The translations under genes and the position numbers were made by a program. The notes beneath the pieces are model-generated. The model searched no databases. It saw nothing but the letters and a program-made list of their open reading frames with translations, and was not told the origin of the DNA. Below are positions 1 through 7,533 of a stretch of DNA of 64,000 nt, piece by piece. The number at the start of each line of letters is the position of its first letter. Position 1 is the first letter of the stretch. The stretch comes from an uncultured Erythrobacter sp. (lineage in GTDB: Bacteria; Pseudomonadota; Alphaproteobacteria; Sphingomonadales; Sphingomonadaceae). The stretch is taken from positions 788,290 to 852,289 of the forward strand of contig CANMUS010000001.1 of assembly GCA_947501215.1 (NCBI GenBank), in the 5' to 3' direction.

Positions 1-839
1 GTCGCCAGCAGGCCGCCGAGCAGGTAGATTTCCTTCTCCAGCCCGAGCGGTGCGACCAGCAACGCGACGACCACACCCGCTGCAATCCAGAGCAGTGCGC
101 TGCCGTAGCTCTTGGCGGCAAGCGCGCGCACTGGGGCTCCGGCCTCCACCGCGCGCTCCGCTTCGAAGCGGGCCATTTCCTCAGGAGAATATTCGCGCGT
201 CGTCACCACCGTCCAGCCGATGGCGCAAAACAGCGCGACCGCGCCCGCCCAGAAGCTCCAGCGAACCGTGTCAGGGATCTGCCCAGCAGGGGCTACATTG
301 CTGACGCCGAACTGTTCTAGCAGCCACGGAAAGATAGCCGCGACCACCGCGCCTGCGCCGATAAACGCCGTCTGCACCGCATAACCGGTCGCATGCTGCG
401 ACCTGTCGAGCATATCGCCCACGAAGGCGCGGAACGGCTCCATCGCGATGTTGAGGCTCGCATCAAGCACCCACAATAGCGCGGCAGCGAACAGCAAAGG
501 CGCGGCGAAGGCTGGCGCAAGCGGCATGAGGAAGAGCGAGACCGCGGCCAGCAAAGCGCCGGTCATGAAATAGGGCCGCCGCCTGCCGAAGCGGTTCCAG
601 GTCTTGTCCGATAGATGCCCGATGATCGGCTGCACGATCAGCCCGGTCAGCGGCGCTGCGACCCATAGCGCGGGCAGGTCGTCGAGCGAGGCACCGACCG
701 TCTGGAAGATGCGGCTCATGTTCGAATTCTGCAGCACGAAGCCGATCTGGATGCCGAAAAAGCCGAAGCTGATGTTGGCGAGCCCGCCCCAGCCCATATG
801 CGGCTTGCGTGCGGCGTCTACCGCCGGTGTCGTGGCCAT
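1..839 (-). CDS. MFS sugar transporter, SLC45/maltose-transporter type (3' end outside window)
   Basis: The first 279 residues of an inner-membrane major facilitator protein, probably a proton-coupled maltose or maltooligosaccharide importer. The N-terminus MGWGGLANISFGFFGIQIGF and the MFS motif A region GHLSDKTWNRFGRRRPY (between helices 2 and 3) are visible, followed by several hydrophobic helices. This subfamily typically sits beside MalA-type TonB receptors and alpha-glucosidases in Caulobacter and sphingomonads, which agrees with the neighbours. The ATG is preceded by GAGGA about ten bases upstream, and the palindrome GATACGTATC lies directly in front of the start codon, suggesting control by the adjacent LacI repressor. 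The gene is downstream of and on the same strand as the repressor. The substrate is inferred from context. Confidence 0.85.
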   Translation of the reverse strand, partial: MATTPAVDAARKPHMGWGGLANISFGFFGIQIGFVLQNSNMSRIFQTVGASLDDLPALWVAAPLTGLIVQPIIGHLSDKTWNRFGRRRPYFMTGALLAAVSLFLMPLAPAFAAPLLFAAALLWVLDASLNIAMEPFRAFVGDMLDRSQHATGYAVQTAFIGAGAVVAAIFPWLLEQFGVSNVAPAGQIPDTVRWSFWAGAVALFCAIGWTVVTTREYSPEEMARFEAERAVEAGAPVRALAAKSYGSALLWIAAGVVVALLVAPLGLEKEIYLLGGLLA

Positions 840-840
840 C

Positions 841-850
841 GATACGTATC
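841..850. promoter_or_regulatory. Candidate LacI-type operator, perfect 10-bp palindrome
   Basis: GATACGTATC is a perfect palindrome one base upstream of the transporter start codon. It shares the TACGTA core with the sites at 933-948 and 2859-2871. A repressor bound here would cover the translation start region. Assignment to the neighbouring LacI protein is inference. Confidence 0.45.
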
Positions 851-932
851 CTCAGTCCCATGCGCGCGGATCTTGGCGTCCGCTCGACAATTCAAGGTGC
901 TACGCTGGCATGGCGGCCCCTCCCCGCCAAGC

Positions 933-948
933 ACGTATACGAATACGT
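933..948. promoter_or_regulatory. Candidate LacI-type operator, 16-bp near-palindrome
   Basis: ACGTATACGAATACGT is an inverted repeat with a single mismatched symmetric pair, located between the repressor gene and the transporter gene, both read leftward. It resembles the CG-centred operators of LacI-family sugar repressors and shares its half-site with the palindrome upstream of the TonB receptor gene. Confidence 0.5.
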
Positions 949-956
949 AGAGGGCC

Positions 957-1994
957 TTAGCGGGCGGCGCTGGAGCCGCGGACGATTAGTTTGCCCGGCA
1001 GCTTGCGCGGCGGCAGGTCCCGATCCTCGATCTGCGCGATCAGCGTCTCGACAAGTGCTTGCCCGGCACCGCGAATGTCTTGCATCACAGTGGTCAACGG
1101 CGGTGTGGTGAGGCTTGCGGCGGGAATATCGTCGAACCCCACTACGGCGACATCGCCCGGCACGCTGCGACCCGCCTCCGCCAGCGCGCGCATGGCTCCG
1201 ATCGCGATAAGGTCGCTGGCGGCGAAGACCGCATCGAAGGCTTTGCCGCTCGCCAGCAGCGCCTCGGCTGCCGCATGACCAGCTTCCTCGGTCGTGATCG
1301 CGTCGAACTGCAGCGCGCGATCCGCCTCGATGCCCGCCTCGCGAAGGCCTTCGCACAAGCCCGCATAGCGCCCCGCGAATTCGGGATAGTGCTCGTCCGC
1401 ATGGCCGAGAAAGGCGACCGCCTTGCGCCCGCTTTCCGCGAGGTGCCGTCCGGCTATCACGCCTGCAGCATGGTTGTCCGTTCCCACCGTCACGCCGCTA
1501 CTGTCGGAGGAAACCGAGCCCCAGCGCGCGAAATGGGTGCCCTGCGCCTCGAGCTGGTCCAGCCGCTTACGATAAACCGTGTAGTCGCCGTAGCCGAGCA
1601 GGATCAGCCCGTCGGCGCGGTGGCTGTCCTGATACTGGACGTGCCAATCGTCCTCCATCCGCTGGAAGGAAATCAGCAGATCCAGGCCGCGATCGGCGCA
1701 AGCCCGGGTGATCGATCCCAGCATGGCGAGGAAGAAAGGATTGATCATGCTCTCGTCGGGCGTCGGGTCCTCGAAGAACAGCAACGCGATGGTGTTCGAC
1801 CGTTGCGAGCGAAGGGACGAGGCATTCTTGTCGACGGTGTAGTTCAGGTCGCGAGCGATCTGCTGGATGCGCTCGCGAGTCTTGGCGCTGACCGCACGGT
1901 CGCCCCGCAAAGCACGACTGACCGTGGGCTGCGAGACCCCCGCCGCATAGGCGATGTCGAAGCTGGTCGGCCGACCTGTCGGCTTGCGACCCAT
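957..1994 (-). CDS. LacI-family transcriptional repressor (maltose/alpha-glucan locus)
   Basis: A 345-residue sugar-responsive repressor. The N-terminal helix-turn-helix is complete (TSFDIAYAAGVSQPTVSRAL, roughly residues 9-28), followed by the hinge helix region around NASSLRSQRSNTIALLFFED and a periplasmic-binding-protein-like effector domain with VVGFDDIPAASLTTPPLTTV near the C-terminus. The open frame extends 89 codons further upstream, but the ATG at 1994 is chosen because GGGAGGAGAG precedes it and the protein then starts as family members do (MGRKPTGRPTSFDIAYAAGV). It lies between the transporter and, divergently, the DUF6445 gene. It probably represses the transporter and the TonB receptor through the TACGTA palindromes. 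The inducer (maltose or a derivative) is inferred. Confidence 0.9.
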   Translation of the reverse strand: MGRKPTGRPTSFDIAYAAGVSQPTVSRALRGDRAVSAKTRERIQQIARDLNYTVDKNASSLRSQRSNTIALLFFEDPTPDESMINPFFLAMLGSITRACADRGLDLLISFQRMEDDWHVQYQDSHRADGLILLGYGDYTVYRKRLDQLEAQGTHFARWGSVSSDSSGVTVGTDNHAAGVIAGRHLAESGRKAVAFLGHADEHYPEFAGRYAGLCEGLREAGIEADRALQFDAITTEEAGHAAAEALLASGKAFDAVFAASDLIAIGAMRALAEAGRSVPGDVAVVGFDDIPAASLTTPPLTTVMQDIRGAGQALVETLIAQIEDRDLPPRKLPGKLIVRGSSAAR

Positions 1995-2111
1995 CTCTCT
2001 CCTCCCGGCCTGTCCTGACAAGCCTTCGCCGCCGACCTTAGCAGGAGGCAGAGCGGAGGCAATCGCGACGCAGTTCCATTCGCCAGCTTTTTGCTTGTAT
2101 GGCGGGCCGCG

Positions 2112-2804
2112 ATGACCAGTCCACTTGCCCTTAACGCCAATGCGCGGATCGCCACGCGCCATTTCGGCGAGGAACGGCAGCCCCTGATCGAAGTGGACGA
2201 TGCGCTGATCGACGCAGACCTCGTGATCGATATCGCCGCGCGTCATCGCTTCGCACGTCACGGAGAGTTCTATCCAGGAATTCGCGCGCCGGTTTCCGAA
2301 GCGATCTCAATGCCATTGGTCGAGCCGTTGTTACCACGCATTGTAGAGGAGTTCGCCCTCGCCCGCCCGCCCCGCTATCGCGAGTGCTATCTCAGCCTCG
2401 TAACCAGGGCCCCATCCAGTCTCGCACCGATCCAGCGCCTGCCGCATTTCGACGGAGTCGAACAAGATCGCATAGCAGTGCTGCTCTATCTCGACCGGGC
2501 GGAACGCGGGGGAACGAGGTTCTATCGCCAGCGGGCCACGGGCTTCGAGAGCGTCGATGCGACGCGGTTCGAAACCTATCGATCGAAGCTGGAGGACGGC
2601 ATCGACAAGTCCGGCCTGCCAGCTGCGAACTACATTTCCGGCGACACCGAACTTTTCGAGAAGATCAACCGCATCGACGGGCGGTTCAACTCCATAGCGA
2701 TCTACCGCGGCAACACCCTGCATTGCGCCGATCTGCCGGGCGATTTTACGCCCGATCCCGACCCGCGCACCGGCCGTCTGACGCTCAACCTATTCCTCTC
2801 CTGA
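2112..2804 (+). CDS. DUF6445 family protein, 2-oxoglutarate/Fe(II)-oxygenase-like
   Basis: A 230-residue cytoplasmic protein of the DUF6445 type that commonly accompanies TonB receptors and tryptophan-halogenase-like proteins in sphingomonads and Caulobacter. Visible features match a cupin-fold 2-oxoglutarate oxygenase: H112-x-D114 in LPHFDG, GGTRFYR in the middle, a second histidine H204 in NTLHCAD and an arginine R222 in RTGRLTLNLF, giving the HxD...H...R pattern. The start at 2112 (ATG) is used; the open frame reaches seven codons further to a TTG without better signals. It is divergent from the LacI gene and 190 bases upstream of the TonB receptor. Activity and substrate are unknown; the oxygenase assignment is inference from the motif. 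Confidence 0.75.
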   Translation: MTSPLALNANARIATRHFGEERQPLIEVDDALIDADLVIDIAARHRFARHGEFYPGIRAPVSEAISMPLVEPLLPRIVEEFALARPPRYRECYLSLVTRAPSSLAPIQRLPHFDGVEQDRIAVLLYLDRAERGGTRFYRQRATGFESVDATRFETYRSKLEDGIDKSGLPAANYISGDTELFEKINRIDGRFNSIAIYRGNTLHCADLPGDFTPDPDPRTGRLTLNLFLS

Positions 2805-2858
2805 CCGGCGCGCAAAGTTGTGACATTTCCGCGACGCACCGACCCTGCCGCCGCATTG

Positions 2859-2871
2859 CGTATACGTATGC
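2859..2871. promoter_or_regulatory. Candidate LacI-type operator upstream of the TonB receptor
   Basis: CGTATACGTATGC contains the overlapping palindromes CGTATACG and ATACGTAT, the same core as at 841-850 and 933-948. It lies about 125 bases upstream of the receptor start, in the 190-base gap after the DUF6445 gene, a suitable position for blocking a receptor promoter. Confidence 0.5.
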
Positions 2872-2994
2872 TCTCTAGCTGACCGCCCGATTTGCGACCT
2901 ATCCAGACGATGAACAGGCTGCCGCTGAGCCGCCTGTCAAGATTAGGATTCGGTCCGGGACTGCACGAAAAACCGGGCCATTGGGAGAGAAATC

Positions 2995-5883
2995 ATGGCA
3001 TTTCGCAAGTCTCTTGCCGGGGGCATCAGTACCGGCGCCATTTCGATCGCGCTCGCAGCAATCGCTTCGCCCGCCATTGCGCAGGAAGCGACTATCGAGC
3101 CGGGTCAGGAATCGCAGCCCGAAGACGATGCAGTCGCCGCCGACAACGTCATCGTCGTCGAAGGCTATCGCCAGTCGCTGGAAACCGCGGTCGGCCTGAA
3201 GCGTAACACGCCGGTCATCGCGGAAGCGTTCAGCTCGGAAGATATCGGCAAGCTGCCGGACGTCTCGATCGCGGAAACGCTGGGCCGCCTGCCCGGTCTC
3301 GCCGTCCAGCGTGTCGACGGTCGCGCCCAGAGCCTTTCGGTTCGCGGCCTGGGTCCCGACTATTCGAATTCGCTGCTCAACGGTCGCCAGCTGGTTTCCT
3401 CGGGCGACAACCGCGCCGTCGAATACGACCAGTATCCGGCCGAGCTGATCGACCAGGGCGTCATCTACAAGGTGCCCTATGCCGGCCTCATCGGTCAGGG
3501 CCTGGCCGGTACCGTCGACCTGCGCACCATCCGCCCGCTGTCCAAGGGCGAGCGGATCATCTCGGTTTCGGGGCGCCTCGAATTCAACGAAGGCGGCTCG
3601 CTCAATCCCGATGTCGACGGCTGGGGCTATCGCGCCACCGGCACCTATGTCGACCAGTTCGCCGATGGCACGCTGGGTCTCGCCCTGGGCGCGGCCTACC
3701 AGTCCAGCCCGAGCCAGGTGAAGCGCTTCAACGGCTGGGGCTATCCGCAGATCAGCGAATCCGAAGCCACCGGCGATCCCGACGCCGACCCTGCAGTTCT
3801 TCCGGTTGCTCCGGAAGGCAGCGCCGGCACGACCGTGCTCGGCGGTATGAAGCCCTATGCGCGCTCGGTCGATCTCGATCGTCTCGGCCTGTTCGGAACG
3901 CTGGAATGGCAGCCGACCGCCGAATGGAGCGCCACGCTGGACGTGTTCTATGCCGATTATCGCGAACGCATTCCGCAGCGCGGCATCGAATTCCCGCTCT
4001 ATCCGGGCTGGGGTGCTACGACCAACATCACCGACGTCAGCAATCCGGGCGAATTCTCGGACAGCGTGACGTTCGAAAACGTCCAGCCCGTCGTCCGTAA
4101 CGACTACGATCGCAAGGACGTGGAAACCTTTGCCGTCGGCTACAATGCGAAATACGAGAACGACGATGTTATCCTGATGGCCGACATCGCCTATTCGCGC
4201 GCCGATCGCCGCTTGCAGCAGATCGAGACCAATTCCGGCCTCAACTTCGCTGCCCAGACCGGCGAAGGGTACAATCTGGGCGATGTCGTCACCTATACCC
4301 GCAACAGGGGTGGCTTCCCGTTCCAGTTCAGCAACCGCATCGATTATTCGGACACCAGCCTGATCCAGCTCACCGACCCGCGTGGCTGGGGCGGTGGCCG
4401 CGGCATCGTGCAGGCCGGCTTCATCAACGACACCAGCACGGACGACGAACTGTGGACCATGCGCGGCGAAGTCGTCGGCAAGGTGGACGATGAAACGATC
4501 AAGAGCCTTGTCGCCGGTTTCTCCTACGATCGCCGCGAGAAATCGCGCGACATCACGCAGAACTTCCTTAGCCTGGCCGGTCCGAACGGTGCCTTCATCG
4601 CCGATGGCGCGACGACCATCGCCCCGATCCCGGAGAGCGCCCTGCTCGATCCGATCGCCAGCCTCGATTTCCTCGGCTTCGGACCGCAGGTGGCATACGA
4701 TCCGTTCGCGCTGCTGAACGACGGCACTTATGTGCTGACGAACATCGAAAGCTCCGACCTGCCTTATCCGGGCGACTGGACGGTGACGGAAGATGTCTAC
4801 ACCGGCTATCTGCGGATGGACCTCGACACCTATCTCGGATCGCTGCCGGTCACCGGTAACATTGGCGTCCAGACGGTCTTTACCACGCAAAGCTCGGACG
4901 GGTTCGATTCGCAGGGCGGTGTCGGCGCGGTTGCCGTGCCGGTTTCGATCGAGGAATCCTATTCGCACGTCCTGCCCAGCATGACGCTGAACTTCGAAAT
5001 CGCGCCCGACATGAAGCTGCGCTTCGGTGCAGCCCGCACGCTGGCGCGGGCACGGATGGACTATCTCAGTGCTTCGTCCAACGCAGGCGTCAGCGACGTG
5101 ATCGACACCGTGACCGGATCGATCTTCGGCGGCGGCGGCGGCAACCCGCGCCTGCGGCCCTATATCGCCAACGGGCTCGACCTGTCGTACGAATGGTATT
5201 TCGGCGGCGCGGGCTATTTCGCCATCGCGGGCTATTACAAATGGCTCGACGATTTCGTGAACCCGAATGCCTCGGTCGTGCGCGACTTCAGCTATCTGCG
5301 CCCGGTGATCTCGCCCCAGCAGCGTGCCCTGGCGGACGCCACGACCTATCTCGGCCTGGTCAGCGCACCGGACAACCGCGCCGACGGTTACATCCGCGGC
5401 GTGGAAGCCAGCCTGTCGCTGCCGTTCTCGAACTTCACGAGCGGCCTTGCCTCCGGCTTCGGTTTCCAGACCAGCGTATCGTTCACCGATAGCGAGCTGA
5501 CGATCTATCCGCAGGAAGCCGATCCGTTCGTCAGCGACGTTCCCGGCCTGTCGAAATGGGTCGTCAACTCGACGGTCTATTACGAGAACAGTGGTTTCGA
5601 GGCACGCCTCAGCCATCGCTATCGCACGGAGTTCCTCGCGGAATTCCCCGGCATTTCGGCCAGCCGCGCGCAGCGCCTGACCTATCCGGAATCGATCTTC
5701 GATGCCCAGATCGGCTACCGCTTCGAGGACGGTTCTTCGCTGGAGGGCTTGTCGGTCACGCTGCAAGCGCTGAACCTCACCAACGAGCCGTTCATCAACT
5801 ACACCGACGGCGACCGCCAGTTCATCATCGATTACGAAGAATACGGTCGCACCTATCTGGTCGGGGCGTCCTACCGCTTCTGA
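2995..5883 (+). CDS. TonB-dependent receptor, MalA-like (maltodextrin uptake)
   Basis: A 962-residue outer-membrane TonB-dependent transporter of the large Xanthomonas/Caulobacter carbohydrate type. It has a signal peptide (cleavage near SPAIAQE, about residue 30), a TonB-box-like VIVVEG, a plug domain with the family signature IAEAFSSEDIGKLPDVSIAE and LPGLAVQR, and a long beta-barrel ending in aromatic YLVGASYRF. The ATG at 2995 has GGGAGAGA just upstream. Gene context (GH13 and GH97 enzymes, LacI repressor, MFS transporter) points to maltose or maltodextrin import across the outer membrane, like Caulobacter MalA. Substrate is inferred from context. Confidence 0.92.
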   Translation: MAFRKSLAGGISTGAISIALAAIASPAIAQEATIEPGQESQPEDDAVAADNVIVVEGYRQSLETAVGLKRNTPVIAEAFSSEDIGKLPDVSIAETLGRLPGLAVQRVDGRAQSLSVRGLGPDYSNSLLNGRQLVSSGDNRAVEYDQYPAELIDQGVIYKVPYAGLIGQGLAGTVDLRTIRPLSKGERIISVSGRLEFNEGGSLNPDVDGWGYRATGTYVDQFADGTLGLALGAAYQSSPSQVKRFNGWGYPQISESEATGDPDADPAVLPVAPEGSAGTTVLGGMKPYARSVDLDRLGLFGTLEWQPTAEWSATLDVFYADYRERIPQRGIEFPLYPGWGATTNITDVSNPGEFSDSVTFENVQPVVRNDYDRKDVETFAVGYNAKYENDDVILMADIAYSRADRRLQQIETNSGLNFAAQTGEGYNLGDVVTYTRNRGGFPFQFSNRIDYSDTSLIQLTDPRGWGGGRGIVQAGFINDTSTDDELWTMRGEVVGKVDDETIKSLVAGFSYDRREKSRDITQNFLSLAGPNGAFIADGATTIAPIPESALLDPIASLDFLGFGPQVAYDPFALLNDGTYVLTNIESSDLPYPGDWTVTEDVYTGYLRMDLDTYLGSLPVTGNIGVQTVFTTQSSDGFDSQGGVGAVAVPVSIEESYSHVLPSMTLNFEIAPDMKLRFGAARTLARARMDYLSASSNAGVSDVIDTVTGSIFGGGGGNPRLRPYIANGLDLSYEWYFGGAGYFAIAGYYKWLDDFVNPNASVVRDFSYLRPVISPQQRALADATTYLGLVSAPDNRADGYIRGVEASLSLPFSNFTSGLASGFGFQTSVSFTDSELTIYPQEADPFVSDVPGLSKWVVNSTVYYENSGFEARLSHRYRTEFLAEFPGISASRAQRLTYPESIFDAQIGYRFEDGSSLEGLSVTLQALNLTNEPFINYTDGDRQFIIDYEEYGRTYLVGASYRF

Positions 5884-5894
5884 CCAGCTGACTT

Positions 5895-5926
5895 GCGGGG
5901 CGGCCACCTCCTCCCGGCCGCCCCGC
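5895..5926 (+). other. GC-rich hairpin between the TonB receptor and halogenase genes
   Basis: An 11-bp perfect inverted repeat (GCGGGGCGGCC and its complement, 10-base loop) follows the receptor stop codon by 11 bases. There is no T-run after it, so it is not a clear intrinsic terminator. It could protect the receptor mRNA 3' end or attenuate readthrough into the enzyme genes. Confidence 0.5.
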
Positions 5927-6000
5927 CCCCATTTGCCTGCCGCGTCATCGCTGCTGCTATGACCCGGCAATTGCATCACCCGAGGGGACCCAAGTCTTTC

Positions 6001-7533
6001 ATGCCTGACGCCACGTCTGATCCACGCGCCATCAAGCGCTTCGTCATCGCCGGCGGCGGGACTGCCGGGTGGATGACGGCTGCCGCGCTCGCGCGCTTCG
6101 CACCGCCGGGCACATCGGTTGCGCTGGTCGAAAGCGAAGCGATCGGCACCGTCGGCGTAGGCGAGGCGACCATCCCGCAAATCCATCTGTTCAACGGGGC
6201 TCTGGGTTTCGACGAGGCCGACTTCGTCCGCGAGACGAAGGCCAGCTTCAAGCTCGGCATCGAATTCGACGGCTGGCACCGCGAGGGCGAAAGCTACATG
6301 CACGCCTTCGGTGCGGTGGGTCGCGGCGTCGGCCTGCTGCCGTTCCAGCACTACTGGCTACGCGCGAAGCAACTCGGCTTCGCCAAGCCGCTGACGCGCT
6401 ATTCCATGAACGAGCTGGCAGCGCGAACGATGCGTATGCAGCGCGGGCGACGGGCGCAAGGCGCGCCCGAAATGCCCTATGCCTACCACTTCGATGCCGG
6501 ACTCTATGCCGCCTACCTGCGCCGCTTCGCGGAAGAGCGCGGCGTGGTGCGGCACGAGGGCCTGATCGAGCGCGTCGCGCAGGATAGCGAAAACGGCGCG
6601 ATCACAGCGCTCCATCTCGACGACGATCGCACGGTCGAAGGCGATTTCTTCATCGACTGCACCGGCTTTCGCGGCCTGCTGATCGAACAGGCGCTCGACA
6701 CCGGTTACGAAAAATGGACGCAGTGGCTGCGCTGCGATCGGGCGATGGCGGTGCCTTGTGCCAATGGCGGCGACTTTACGCCCTACACCAAGGCGATCGC
6801 GCGCAAGGCCGGCTGGCAATGGCGTATCCCGCTGCAGCATCGTATCGGCAACGGCCTCGTCTATTCGACCGCGCATATGAACGACGAGGAGGCAGCAGAT
6901 GCGCTGCTTGCCAATCTCGACGGCGAACCGCTGGCCGAGCCTCGCGCGATCCCGTTCACCACGGGAATTAGGCGGAATATGTGGCACAAGAACTGCCTCG
7001 CCGTGGGTCTCTCGGCAGGGTTTCTCGAGCCGATGGAATCGACCTCGATCCACCTCATCCAGTCGACCATCAGCCGCTTCCTCAGCGTGCTTCCCGGCGC
7101 CGAGCCCGATCCCGCAATCGTCGATTGGTTCAACGGCCAGTGCGAATTCGAATGGACCCGCATCCGCGATTTCCTGGTCCTGCACTACACCGCCAATTCG
7201 CGGGAGGGTCAGCCGTTCTGGGATGAGGTCCGCACAATGGATTTGCCCGATACGCTCCGCGCCAAGCTCGACCAGTGGCGCGCCACCGGCCTTATCCATC
7301 GCGAACATGAGGAGCTGTTCACCGATGTCGGCTGGTTCCAGGTGCTCGTCGGCCAGGGCGTGGAGGCACGGGAATACAACCCGCTGGCCGATGCCCTGCC
7401 CGAAAGCGACCTGCGCGCCCTGCTCGATGGCACGGAAGCCGCGCTGGTCGAGGAGGTGCGGCAGATGCCGCGCCATCTCGATTTCCTGCAGTCCATGATG
7501 ATCTCCGCACCGACACCGGGAGTGCCCGCATGA
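6001..7533 (+). CDS. Flavin-dependent tryptophan-halogenase-family protein
   Basis: A 510-residue FAD-dependent monooxygenase of the tryptophan halogenase family (PF04820). The FAD motif GGGTAGW is at residues 18-24, the lysine aligned with the catalytic lysine of PrnA/RebH is at about K84 (ASFKLGI), and the halogenase signature WxWxIP is present as W272-Q-W274-R-I-P. All key residues are kept, so the protein may be active. The start at 6001 is chosen so that the protein opens just before the FAD motif, with CGAGGGGA upstream; an ATG at 5959 is possible. Its stop overlaps the next gene start (ATGA), so it is translationally coupled to the GH13 lipoprotein. Why halogenase homologues accompany sugar-uptake loci is not known to me; the substrate need not be tryptophan. 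Confidence 0.88.
   Translation: MPDATSDPRAIKRFVIAGGGTAGWMTAAALARFAPPGTSVALVESEAIGTVGVGEATIPQIHLFNGALGFDEADFVRETKASFKLGIEFDGWHREGESYMHAFGAVGRGVGLLPFQHYWLRAKQLGFAKPLTRYSMNELAARTMRMQRGRRAQGAPEMPYAYHFDAGLYAAYLRRFAEERGVVRHEGLIERVAQDSENGAITALHLDDDRTVEGDFFIDCTGFRGLLIEQALDTGYEKWTQWLRCDRAMAVPCANGGDFTPYTKAIARKAGWQWRIPLQHRIGNGLVYSTAHMNDEEAADALLANLDGEPLAEPRAIPFTTGIRRNMWHKNCLAVGLSAGFLEPMESTSIHLIQSTISRFLSVLPGAEPDPAIVDWFNGQCEFEWTRIRDFLVLHYTANSREGQPFWDEVRTMDLPDTLRAKLDQWRATGLIHREHEELFTDVGWFQVLVGQGVEAREYNPLADALPESDLRALLDGTEAALVEEVRQMPRHLDFLQSMMISAPTPGVPA

Noticed and set aside
2899..6351. 1150-codon open frame on the minus strand opposite the TonB receptor
   Set aside because: It mirrors the codon pattern of the receptor gene on the other strand and shows no recognisable domain; a GC-rich shadow frame.
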